Shown here: piece by piece, positions 55,219 through 64,000 of the stretch
How the letters are laid out: each line of letters begins with the position of its first letter
How positions within the stretch are numbered: position 1 is the first letter of the stretch
Origin: Actinacidiphila acididurans
GTDB lineage: Bacteria > Actinomycetota > Actinomycetes > Streptomycetales > Streptomycetaceae
DNA: 64,000 bases
Assembly: GCF_016918855.1 (NCBI RefSeq)
Contig: NZ_JADKYB010000002.1
Location: 434,001 to 498,000 of the forward strand
Direction of reading: 5' to 3'
Program-made: the position numbers and the translations under genes
The notes under the pieces: model-generated
What the model was told of the DNA's origin: nothing
The model's input: only the letters and a program-made list of their open reading frames with translations
The model's database searches: none

Positions 55219-56055
55219 ATGGCGAACTTCACCGCCGCCGACGTCAAGAAGCTCCGCGAGCTCACCGCCGCGGGCATGCTGGACTGCAAGAACGCCCTGA
55301 CCGAGGCCGACGGCGACCTGGAAAAGGCCGTCGAGATCCTCCGCGTCAAGGGCCAGAAGGGCGTCACCAAGCGCGAGGGCCGCTCGGCCTCCAACGGCGC
55401 TGTCGTCTCCCTGATCGCCGCCGACAACTCCGAGGGCGTCCTGGTCGAGCTCAAGTGCGAGACCGACTTCGTCGCCAAGGGTGACAAGTTCGTCGCGGTG
55501 GCCGACGCCATCGCCGCGCACGTCGCCGCCAGCAAGCCGGCCGACATCGAGGCGCTGCTCGGCTCCGAGATCAAGGACGGCCAGACCGTCCAGGCGTACG
55601 TCGACGAGGCCAACGCCACCCTCGGCGAGAAGATCGTGCTGGACCGCTTCGCGCAGTTCACCGACGGCTACGTGGCCTCCTACCTGCACCGCACCAGCCC
55701 CGACCTGCCCCCGCAGGTCGGCGTCCTGGTCGAGCTGGACAAGGCCGACGCCCAGACCGCCAAGGACGTCGCCCAGCACATCGCCGCCTTCGCTCCCACG
55801 TTCCTCAGCCGCGACGACATCGACCCGGCTACCGTGGACAACGAGCGTCGGCTCGCCGAGGCCACCGCCCGCGAGGAGGGCAAGCCCGAGGCGGCCCTGC
55901 CGAAGATCGTCGAGGGCCGGGTCAACGGCTTCTTCAAGGAGAACGTCGTCCTGGAGCAGGCGTTCGCCAAGGACCCGAAGAAGACCGTGCAGAAGGTGCT
56001 CGACGAGGCCGGTGTCACGCTCAAGCGGTTCGCCCGCTTCCGCGTCGGCGTCTGA
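55219..56055 (+). CDS. tsf: Translation elongation factor Ts
   Basis: 278-aa nucleotide-exchange factor for EF-Tu. [27 protein letters not shown] is the UBA-like domain; the TDFVAKG segment ([13 protein letters not shown]) is the EF-Tu contact; the C-terminal part ends [21 protein letters not shown] 55219 after GGGAAGAG. A strong 14-bp hairpin follows. Confidence 0.97.
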   Translation: MANFTAADVKKLRELTAAGMLDCKNALTEADGDLEKAVEILRVKGQKGVTKREGRSASNGAVVSLIAADNSEGVLVELKCETDFVAKGDKFVAVADAIAAHVAASKPADIEALLGSEIKDGQTVQAYVDEANATLGEKIVLDRFAQFTDGYVASYLHRTSPDLPPQVGVLVELDKADAQTAKDVAQHIAAFAPTFLSRDDIDPATVDNERRLAEATAREEGKPEAALPKIVEGRVNGFFKENVVLEQAFAKDPKKTVQKVLDEAGVTLKRFARFRVGV

Positions 56056-56128
56056 CCACCCACCGACCCGGCGGCCCGCTAGGGTCGTGACCGGCCGACG
56101 ATCCACCGGCCGGCCGAAGAAGTGACGA

Positions 56129-56179
56129 GGAGGCCATTGCCGCTAGGGAACCCACGAGGACCCCACGGCAATGGCCTCC
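56129..56179 (+). terminator. Hairpin between tsf and pyrH
   Basis: GGAGGCCATTGCCG (56129-56142) pairs exactly with CGGCAATGGCCTCC (56166-56179), loop of 23 bases, followed by TTTG. It ends 24 bases before the pyrH start. Confidence 0.8.
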
Positions 56180-56203
56180 TTTGTACGTGCACGAGGAGAA
56201 CCC

Positions 56204-56983
56204 ATGGACGAAGGCGCCCCCAAAGCCACAGCCACTCACGCGGTCGCTCGCAGCGATGTCGCGCCCCGGCGCTACCTGCTCAAGCTGTCCGGTGAGGCAT
56301 TCGCCGGCGGCGGCGGACTCGGCGTCGATCCCGACGTGGTGCACGCCATTGCCCGGGAGATCGCCGCCGTCGTCCGGGACGGATACGAAATCGCGCTGGT
56401 CGTCGGCGGCGGCAACTTCTTCCGCGGCGCCGAACTCCAGCAGCGCGGCATGGACCGCGCCCGCTCGGACTACATGGGCATGCTCGGCACCGTGATGAAC
56501 TGCCTGGCCCTCCAGGACTTCCTGGAGAAGGAAGGCATCGAGACCCGGGTGCAGACCGCGATCACCATGGGCCAGGTGGCCGAGCCGTACATCCCGCTGC
56601 GGGCCGTACGGCACCTGGAGAAGGGCCGTGTGGTCATCTTCGGCGCCGGCATGGGCATGCCGTACTTCTCCACCGACACCACCGCCGCCCAGCGCGCCCT
56701 GGAGATCGACGCCGCGGCCATGCTGATGGGCAAGAACGGCGTCGACGGGGTCTACGACTCCGACCCGAAGCACAACCCGGACGCGGTACGGTTCGACGCG
56801 CTGGAGTACAGCGAGGTCATCGCCCGTGACCTGCGGGTCGCGGACCTGACGGCGATCACGCTCTGCCAGGACAACAAGCTGCCCATCCTGGTCTTCGAGC
56901 TGCTCGCCGAGGGCAACATCGCACGGGCCGTCAAGGGTGAGAAGATCGGCACGCTGGTCAACGACCAGGGCACCCGGGCGTGA
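56204..56983 (+). CDS. pyrH: Uridylate kinase
   Basis: UMP kinase (259 aa) of the amino-acid-kinase fold. A Thr/Ala/Pro-rich start ([18 protein letters not shown]), then [87 protein letters not shown] 56204 after GAGGAGAA; the frame is open to 56171 inside the hairpin. The stop TGA shares its A with the ATG of a possible 11-codon ORF. Confidence 0.96.
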   Translation: MDEGAPKATATHAVARSDVAPRRYLLKLSGEAFAGGGGLGVDPDVVHAIAREIAAVVRDGYEIALVVGGGNFFRGAELQQRGMDRARSDYMGMLGTVMNCLALQDFLEKEGIETRVQTAITMGQVAEPYIPLRAVRHLEKGRVVIFGAGMGMPYFSTDTTAAQRALEIDAAAMLMGKNGVDGVYDSDPKHNPDAVRFDALEYSEVIARDLRVADLTAITLCQDNKLPILVFELLAEGNIARAVKGEKIGTLVNDQGTRA

Positions 56984-57018
56984 TGACGTCCGCCTTCACA
57001 ATGACGTCCGCCTTCTGA
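56983..57018 (+). CDS. Possible 11-codon minigene between pyrH and frr
   Basis: ATG 56983 overlaps the pyrH stop (TGATG). It would encode [11 protein letters not shown], an exact repeat of MTSAF created by two 15-base copies (56983-56997, 57001-57015) at an 18-base period. It ends at 57018, 14 bases before frr. Either a translational-coupling minigene or a recent duplication of non-coding sequence; there is no independent support for translation. Confidence 0.3.
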   Translation: MTSAFTMTSAF

Positions 57019-57031
57019 AGACCAGGAGCAC

Positions 57032-57592
57032 ATGGTGATTGAAGAAACCCTCCTCGAGGCCGAGGAGAAGATGGAGAAGGCCGTCGCCGTGGCCAAGGAC
57101 GACTTCGCGGCGATCCGTACCGGCCGTGCGCACCCGGCGATGTTCAACAAGATCGTGGCCGAGTACTACGGCACGGTGACTCCGATCAACCAGCTCGCCT
57201 CCTTCGCGGTGCCCGAGCCGCGGATGGCCGTGATCACCCCCTTCGACAGCTCCAGCCTGCGCAACATCGAAGAGGCGATCCGCAACTCCGATCTGGGCGT
57301 CAACCCCAGCAACGACGGCCGTATCATCCGGGTGGTCTTCCCGCAGCTCACCGAGGAACGCCGGCGCGAGTACATCAAGGTCGCCAAGACCAAGGGCGAG
57401 GACGCCAAGATCTCCATCCGCAGCGTCCGCCGCAAGGCCAAGGAGACCCTGGACAAGCTCGTCAAGGACGGCGAGACCGGTGAGGACGAGGTGCGCCGCG
57501 CGGAGAAGGAGCTCGACGACACCACCGCCAAGTACGTGGCGCAGGTCGACGAGCTGCTCAAGCACAAGGAATCGGAGCTGCTGGAGGTCTGA
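57032..57592 (+). CDS. frr: Ribosome recycling factor
   Basis: 186-aa [102 protein letters not shown] 57032 after ACCAGGAGC. Splits post-termination ribosomes with EF-G. cdsA begins 65 bases after the stop. Confidence 0.97.
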   Translation: MVIEETLLEAEEKMEKAVAVAKDDFAAIRTGRAHPAMFNKIVAEYYGTVTPINQLASFAVPEPRMAVITPFDSSSLRNIEEAIRNSDLGVNPSNDGRIIRVVFPQLTEERRREYIKVAKTKGEDAKISIRSVRRKAKETLDKLVKDGETGEDEVRRAEKELDDTTAKYVAQVDELLKHKESELLEV

Positions 57593-57656
57593 CCTCCTGC
57601 CTGTTCCCCGCATGCGACGACCTACGACCACCGACACCGACGCGAGGCGAAGCTCC

Positions 57657-58664
57657 GTGAACGACTCTTCCTGGGGCGCTTCGCCACGCGCCGGCCATGC
57701 CACGGCGGGTTCCGCCATGGAAGGTGCCGTTACGCGGAACACTCCTGTCATGCCATCGCCGCCCGCCGCCCCGCCGCCGCCCTCCGAGCCCGGGCCCCCG
57801 CCCGCGCCGCAGCCGGGTCCGGCCGCCCAGCCCGCCCCGCCCGCCAAGAAGTCCGCGGGCCGTAACCTGCGGGCCGCGATAGGGGTCGGTGTCGGGCTCG
57901 GCGTGGTCATCGTGGCCTCGTTGTTCATCGTCAAGGCGGTCTTCGTCGGGGTCGTCGTGGTCGCGGTCACCGTGGGCCTGTGGGAGCTCACCTCACGGCT
58001 GGCCGAACGCAAGGACATCCACGCCCCGCTGATCCCGCTGGCCGCGGGCGGCATCGCCATGGTGATCGCCGGCTACCTGCGCGGCGCCGACGGGGCCTGG
58101 GTGGCCATGGCCCTGACCGCGCTGGCCGTCCTCGTCTGGCGGATGACGCAGCCGCCGGACAACTACCTGCGGGACGTCACCGCGGGCATCTTCGCGGCCT
58201 TCTACGTGCCCTTCCTGGCCACCTTCGTGTCGATGATGCTCGCCGCCGAGGACGGTCCGCGCCGGGTGCTGACCTTCCTGCTGCTCACCATCGTCAGCGA
58301 CACCGGCGCCTACGCCATCGGCTGGCGGTTCGGCCGGCACCGCCTCGCCCCCCGGATCAGCCCCGGCAAGACCCGCGAGGGCCTGCTCGGCGCGATCGCC
58401 TTCGCCATGCTGGCCGGCGCCCTGCTCATGCAGTACGTCATCGACGGCGGCCACTGGTGGCAAGGCCTGCTGCTGGGCCTGGCGGCCGCCACCAGCGCCA
58501 CCCTGGGCGACCTCGGCGAGTCCATGATCAAGCGCGACCTGGGCATCAAGGACATGGGCACCCTCCTCCCGGGCCACGGCGGCATCATGGACCGCCTCGA
58601 CTCCCTCCTCCCCACCGCCCCGGTCGTCTGGCTCCTCCTGGTCGTCTTCGTCGGTCAGGGCTGA
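57657..58664 (+). CDS. cdsA: Phosphatidate cytidylyltransferase
   Basis: Makes CDP-diacylglycerol for phospholipids. 335 aa from GTG 57657; ATG 57612 would add 15 Arg/Thr-rich residues and cannot be excluded. The first ~75 residues are cytosolic and Pro-rich, followed by about eight membrane helices, ending in the CdsA signature [45 protein letters not shown] and [13 protein letters not shown]. Follows frr, as in most bacteria. Confidence 0.94.
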   Translation: MNDSSWGASPRAGHATAGSAMEGAVTRNTPVMPSPPAAPPPPSEPGPPPAPQPGPAAQPAPPAKKSAGRNLRAAIGVGVGLGVVIVASLFIVKAVFVGVVVVAVTVGLWELTSRLAERKDIHAPLIPLAAGGIAMVIAGYLRGADGAWVAMALTALAVLVWRMTQPPDNYLRDVTAGIFAAFYVPFLATFVSMMLAAEDGPRRVLTFLLLTIVSDTGAYAIGWRFGRHRLAPRISPGKTREGLLGAIAFAMLAGALLMQYVIDGGHWWQGLLLGLAAATSATLGDLGESMIKRDLGIKDMGTLLPGHGGIMDRLDSLLPTAPVVWLLLVVFVGQG

Positions 58665-58725
58665 GCCCCGCGCCCCGTCCGCGGCGCCAAGGACTCCTCG
58701 CGGATCTGCGACACTGGAACGCACT

Positions 58726-59832
58726 ATGCCTGTACCCGGAGAGCTCACCTTTGCCGTGCCCCGCGGGGCCAAGACGCCGCCGCGGCACCTTGCCGACCTC
58801 ACGCCCGTGGAGCGGAAGGAGGCAGTGGCGGCGCTGGGCGAGAAGCCGTTCCGGGCCAGGCAGTTGTCGCAGCACTACTTCGCCCGGTACGCCGACGATC
58901 CGGCCGCCTGGACGGACATACCGGCCGGTGCGCGCGGGAAGCTGGCCGAGGAGCTGCTGCCGGAGCTGATGACGGTGGTGCGGCACCAGGCGTGCGACGA
59001 CGGTGACACCCGCAAGACACTGTGGCGGCTGTTCGACGGGACCCTGGTGGAGTCCGTGCTCATGCGGTACCCGGACCGGGTCACCATGTGCATCTCCTCA
59101 CAGGCCGGCTGCGGCATGAACTGCCCGTTCTGCGCCACCGGGCAGGCCGGCCTGGACCGCAACCTGTCCACCGCCGAGATCGTGCACCAGATCGTCGCCG
59201 GCATGCGCGCCCTGCGGGACGGCGAGATGCCCGGAGCGGCATCACGGCTGTCCAACATCGTCTTCATGGGCATGGGCGAGCCGCTGGCCAACTACAAGCG
59301 GGTGATCGGCGCCATCCGCCGGCTCACCGACCCCGAGCCGGACGGCCTCGGCCTGTCGCAGCGCGGCATCACCGTCTCCACCGTCGGCCTGGTGCCCGCC
59401 ATCCACCGGTTCGCCGACGAGGGCTTCAAGTGCCGCCTCGCGGTGTCCCTGCACGCGCCCGACGACGAACTGCGCGACACCCTGGTGCCGGTCAACACCC
59501 GCTGGAAGGTCCGCGAGGTCCTCGACGCGGCCTGGCACTACGCCGACGTCTCCGGCCGCCGCGTCTCCATCGAGTACGCGCTCATCCGTGACATCAACGA
59601 CCAGGCGTGGCGCGCCGATCGGCTGGGCCGGCTGCTGCGCAACCGCCGGGCGCACGTCAACCTGATCCCGCTCAACCCGACGCCCGGCTCGAAGTGGACG
59701 GCCTCCCGTCCCGAGGACGAGCGGGCGTTCGTGGCCGCGCTGGAGTCCCACGGCGTGCCCGTCACCGTACGCGACACCCGCGGCCAGGAGATCGACGGCG
59801 CCTGCGGTCAGCTCGCCGCCAGCGAGCGCTGA
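58726..59832 (+). CDS. rlmN: Dual-specificity rRNA/tRNA (adenine-C2)-methyltransferase RlmN
   Basis: Radical-SAM enzyme methylating A2503 of 23S rRNA and A37 of tRNAs. 368 aa: N-terminal helical RNA-binding domain ([15 protein letters not shown]), then the cluster motif [11 protein letters not shown] (CxxxCxxC), GMGEPLANY, and the late cysteine C in DGACGQL that forms the transient thioether. ATG 58726. It ends just before the TPP riboswitch. Confidence 0.96.
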   Translation: MPVPGELTFAVPRGAKTPPRHLADLTPVERKEAVAALGEKPFRARQLSQHYFARYADDPAAWTDIPAGARGKLAEELLPELMTVVRHQACDDGDTRKTLWRLFDGTLVESVLMRYPDRVTMCISSQAGCGMNCPFCATGQAGLDRNLSTAEIVHQIVAGMRALRDGEMPGAASRLSNIVFMGMGEPLANYKRVIGAIRRLTDPEPDGLGLSQRGITVSTVGLVPAIHRFADEGFKCRLAVSLHAPDDELRDTLVPVNTRWKVREVLDAAWHYADVSGRRVSIEYALIRDINDQAWRADRLGRLLRNRRAHVNLIPLNPTPGSKWTASRPEDERAFVAALESHGVPVTVRDTRGQEIDGACGQLAASER

Positions 59833-59925
59833 TCCGCCTGCTGCTAGGGTGCACAGGCACCTCGTACGGGCCCAGCGCCACGTCAACGGCGGTGCACATC
59901 GCAACGCACGACAAGTGAACATCCG

Positions 59926-60046
59926 ACAGGGGAGCGCCTGAGACGGCGCTGAGAGTGCGGCCGACCGCCCCCGCCGTAATGGCGGCGGGAAACCGGCCAG
60001 GCCGCAGACCCTCGGACCTGATCCGGGTCATACCGGCGTAGGGAGT
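59926..60046 (+). promoter_or_regulatory. TPP riboswitch (THI element)
   Basis: Conserved cores are present in order: the GGGGAGCGCC start (59930-59939), CTGAGA (59949-59954), a variable hairpin around GCGGCGG, GACCCT (60007-60012), and ACCTGATCCGGGT...ACCGGCGTAGGGA (60016-60044). The 3' P1 strand contains the AGGGAG that is the ribosome-binding site for the next gene (ATG 60053), so TPP binding would block initiation. Controls the thiamine transporter. Confidence 0.95.
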
Positions 60047-60052
60047 CAGCAG

Positions 60053-61174
60053 ATGAAGAACAAGCGACGTATCCATGGGCGCGCCCTCGGCGCGCTGGTC
60101 CTGGGCACCATAGCCGCCACCACTCTCGCGGCCTGCGGGGGCGGTGGCGGTTCGTCCGCGGCGGGCGGCACCGGCGGCACCAACGGCGGCTCCGGCAGCA
60201 AGACCGTCACCCTGGTCAGCCACGACTCCTTCGCCGCGTCCAAGCAGGTGCTCGCGGAGTTCACCAAGGAGAGCGGCTACACCGTCAAGGTGCTGCGCGG
60301 CGGTGACGCCGGAGCGGCCGTCAACCAGGCGATCCTCACCAAGGACCACCCCCGCGGCGACGCCTTCTTCGGCGTGGACAACACACTGCTCTCCCGCGCC
60401 CTGGACAACGGCCTGTTCGACCCGTACACCGCGAAGGGCCTGGACCAGATACCCGCCGACGTGCAGCTCGACGCCGCCGCGCACCGGGTCACCCCGATCG
60501 ACTCCGGCGACGTGTGCGTCAACTACGACCGCGCGTACTTCACCGCCCACAAGCTCGCCCCGCCGCAGACCTTCGCCGACCTGACCAAGCCGCAGTACAA
60601 GAACCTGCTGGTCACCGAGAACGTCGCCACCTCCTCCCCGGGCCTGGCCTTCATGCTCGGCAGCGTCGACACCTTTGGCGACCAGGGCTGGCCGGACTAC
60701 TGGAAGAAGCTCAAGGACAACGGCGTGCAGGTGGTGGACAGCTGGGAGCAGGCGTACAACGAGCGCTTCTCCGGCTCCGCCGCCGGCAAGCAGGCCAAGG
60801 GCGACCGGCCCCTGGTCGTCTCCTACGCCTCCAGCCCGCCCGCCGAGGTCGTCGGCGTCACCCCCCAGCCCGCGCAGTCCCCGGTCGGCGTGTCCACCGG
60901 CACCTGCTTCCGCCAGATCGAGTTCGCCGGACTGCTGCACGGCGCGAAGAACCCGGCCGGCGCCAAGGCGCTGATCGACTTCATGATCAGCAAGACCTTC
61001 CAGCAGGACATGCCGCTCCAGATGTACGTCGACCCGGTCCGCCGCAACACCCCCGAGCCGCCGGTCTTCACCAAGTACGGCGCCAAGGTCGACCACCCGG
61101 CCACGCTCCCGCCCGCCACCATCGCCGCCCACCGGGACGACTGGGTGAAGACGTGGACCTCGACGGTCCTGTGA
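60053..61174 (+). CDS. thiB: Thiamine ABC transporter substrate-binding lipoprotein
   Basis: 373-aa periplasmic-binding-type protein. Signal peptide with a lipobox TTLAAC (Cys at about 28), Gly/Ser-rich linker, then a type II binding fold (TVTLVSHDSFAASKQVLAEF, NQAILTKDHPRGDAFFGVDNTLL, SGDVCVNYDRAYF, LVTENVATSSPGLAFMLG, VDSWEQAYNERF). Matches ThiB/TbpA-type proteins, and the TPP riboswitch upstream supports thiamine as ligand. The GTG of the permease overlaps its stop by 4 bases. Confidence 0.93.
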   Translation: MKNKRRIHGRALGALVLGTIAATTLAACGGGGGSSAAGGTGGTNGGSGSKTVTLVSHDSFAASKQVLAEFTKESGYTVKVLRGGDAGAAVNQAILTKDHPRGDAFFGVDNTLLSRALDNGLFDPYTAKGLDQIPADVQLDAAAHRVTPIDSGDVCVNYDRAYFTAHKLAPPQTFADLTKPQYKNLLVTENVATSSPGLAFMLGSVDTFGDQGWPDYWKKLKDNGVQVVDSWEQAYNERFSGSAAGKQAKGDRPLVVSYASSPPAEVVGVTPQPAQSPVGVSTGTCFRQIEFAGLLHGAKNPAGAKALIDFMISKTFQQDMPLQMYVDPVRRNTPEPPVFTKYGAKVDHPATLPPATIAAHRDDWVKTWTSTVL

Positions 61175-62975
61175 CCGGCTCCGGCCCGCATCTGCGCGCC
61201 GGCTCCGAGCCGCACCTCCCGGCCGGCTCGGGGCCGGACCCCACGACCGGAGCCACGGCGGAGGCCGCAGGCGGGTCCGTACGGGCGCAGGTGCCCGTCC
61301 GACGGCCGTCCGGGACCGCCCGCGCCGCCGCGCTCCGGCTCGCCCTGATGGCGCTCCCGGTGGCCTTCTTCGCCGCCTTCTTCGCCTACCCGGTCGCCGC
61401 GATCGTCGGCCGCGGACTGCGCGAGGGCGGCCACTGGCACCTCGGCCGGATCGGGGACGTCCTCGGCGACCCCGGCATCCGGCACGTGCTGTGGTTCACC
61501 TGCTGGCAGGCCGCCGCCTCCACCGCGCTCACCCTCGCCGTCGCACTGCCCGGCGCGTACGTCTTCGCCCGGCTGGACTTCCCCGGCAAGCGGCTGCTGC
61601 GGGCGGTGGTCACCGTCCCGTTCGTCCTGCCCACCGTCGTCGCCGGATCGGCCTTCCTCGCCCTGCTCGGCCAGAACGGCCTCACCGACGACCTGTTCGG
61701 GCTGCGCCTGGGCACCAGCGTGTGGGCGATCCTGGCAGCGCACGTCTTCTTCAACTACGCGGTGGTGGTACGGACCGTCGGCGGGCTGTGGGCGCAGCTC
61801 GACCCGCGCCAGGAGGAGGCTGCCCGGATGCTGGGCGCGGGCCGGCTCGAGGCCTGGCGGCGGGTGACGCTGCCCGCGCTCGGCCCGTCCGTGGCCGCCG
61901 CCGCCCTGATGGTGTTCCTGTTCACCTTCACCTCCTTCGGCGTCGTGCAGATCCTCGGCGGCCCCACCTACTCCACCCTGGAAGTGGAGATCTACCGGCA
62001 GACCGCCGAACTCCTCGACCTGCCCACCGCCGCCGTGCTGACCCTGGTGCAGCTCGCCGCGGTGGGCGCGATCCTGGCCGTGCACGGCTGGACCGTGCGG
62101 CGCGGGGAGGCATCCCTGCGGCTGGTGGACGGGGCCACCACCGCGCACCGGCCGCGCGGCGGCGAGAGGGCGCTGCTCGCCGCGGTCCTGGCGGTGATCG
62201 CGCTGCTGATCCTGCTGCCGCTGGGCGTGCTGGCCGCCCGCTCGCTGGACGCGCCCGGCGGCTACGGCTTCGGCTACTACCGCGCCCTCGGCGCCCAGGA
62301 CAGCAGCGGCACCTTCCTGGTGCCCCCGCTGGAGACGATCTGGAACTCCCTGCGCTACGCCGCCGTCGCCACCGTGATCGCGCTGGCCATCGGCGGCCTG
62401 GCGGCGGCCGCGCTGGTACGCCGGGCCGGGCGCCTGATGCGCGGCTTCGACGCGCTGCTCATGCTGCCGCTGGGCACCTCGGCGGTCACCGTCGGCTTCG
62501 GCTTCCTGATCACCCTGGACAAGCCGCCGCTGGACCTGCGCGACTCCTGGCTGCTGGTGCCGCTCGCCCAGGCGCTGGTGGGCGTGCCGTTCGTGGTCCG
62601 CGTCATGCTGCCGGTGCTGCGGGCCGTCGACCACCGGCTGCGGGAGGCCGCCGCGGTGCTCGGCGCCTCCCCGGCGCGGGTGTGGCGGGAGGTGGACCTG
62701 CCCTTCGTCGGCCGGGCCCTCGGCATCGCCGCCGGCTTCGCCTTCGCCGTCTCGCTCGGCGAGTTCGGCGCGACCGTGTTCATCGCCCGCCCGGACAGCC
62801 CCACGCTGCCGGTCGCCGTCGCCCGCCTGCTCGGCCGGGCCGGCGGCGTCAACTACGGCCAGGCGATGGCCCTGAGCACCATCCTCATGCTGGTGTGCGC
62901 CGCCAGCCTGCTGGTCCTGGAGGCCCCGGCGCTGCGCCGCGGTACGCACCGCGGCGCCGACCTCACGGGGGAACT

Positions 62976-62979
<4 letters not shown>
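61171..62979 (+). CDS. thiP: Thiamine ABC transporter permease (two fused permease domains)
   Basis: 602-aa permease with two BPD_transp domains in tandem. Cytosolic Gly/Pro/Arg-rich start (about 1-55), then about 12 helices. The two EAA loops are EAARMLGAGRLEAWRRVTLPALGPS and EAAAVLGASPARVWREVDLPFVGR. Fusion of the two permease halves is normal for ThiP. GTG 61171 overlaps thiB; GTG 61153 is a less likely alternative. thiQ overlaps its end (GTGA). Confidence 0.93.

Positions 62980-64000
<1,021 letters not shown>

Overview
This window is chromosomal core sequence from a high-GC actinomycete, almost certainly Streptomyces or a close relative (Kitasatospora, Streptacidiphilus, Actinacidiphila). 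The grounds are the extreme GC-rich codon usage, frequent GTG/TTG starts, rare TTA codons, developmental genes (whiG, nsdA), a lysine-tailed HU protein (hupS), four clustered signal peptidases, a glcP-type glucose permease, and a gene order that matches, as far as I remember it, the S. coelicolor SCO5555-SCO5645 stretch. I see no insertion sequence, prophage, integrase, CRISPR array, tRNA or rRNA gene.

Layout. 1-8.5 kb: a small TTA-containing ORF, hupS, the F420 gene cofC (minus strand), an acyltransferase-gpsA-ddl operon, DUF3515 and a stand-alone Lrp/AsnC ligand domain (minus), thiL-thiD, and rpmB (minus). 8.6-20 kb: a large nested inverted repeat, a FakA/DhaL-type protein, recG, rsmD, coaD, a coiled-coil protein with a Q/Y/G-rich tail, yceD-rpmF-rnc, mutM, a secreted CAP-domain protein (minus), acylphosphatase and a 68-aa coiled-coil protein. 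20-29.6 kb: smc, glcP, ftsY, a repeat-rich gap, a Prim-Pol-like protein (minus) and nsdA. 29.6-34 kb: the nitrogen operon amtB-glnK-glnD behind a GlnR-type site. 34-39.6 kb: ffh, a GNAT acetyltransferase, a methyltransferase (minus), an archaeal/eukaryal-type prolyl-tRNA synthetase and an HExxH protein. 39.8-47.8 kb: rpsP-khpA, rimM-trmD-rplS, sipWXYZ, a Nudix hydrolase and DUF2469. 47.9-53.8 kb: yraN-comM-dprA, whiG, a TetR regulator and a convergent M23 peptidase. 54-59.8 kb: rpsB, tsf, pyrH, frr, cdsA, rlmN. 59.9-64 kb: a TPP riboswitch and a thiamine ABC transporter (thiB-thiP-thiQ) cut by the window end.

Most genes serve translation, protein export (FtsY, Ffh, four signal peptidases), membrane lipid and wall precursors, chromosome structure and RNA processing. 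Nitrogen sensing (amtB-glnK-glnD), glucose uptake (glcP), thiamine uptake and salvage, and development (nsdA, whiG) are embedded among them.

The window is mostly orthodox and I do not find a self-contained new defence or biosynthetic system. The points most worth checking are: (i) glnD, whose catalytic reading frame has no usable start codon and carries an in-frame 30-bp duplicated repeat related to an intergenic repeat; (ii) sipX, which runs about 100 codons past its expected end and overlaps sipY; (iii) TTA codons in nsdA, dprA and a small ORF beside hupS; (iv) a possible 11-codon minigene between pyrH and frr; (v) a Prim-Pol-like protein with a degenerate motif divergent from nsdA; (vi) an archaeal/eukaryal-type ProRS in a ribosomal neighbourhood.
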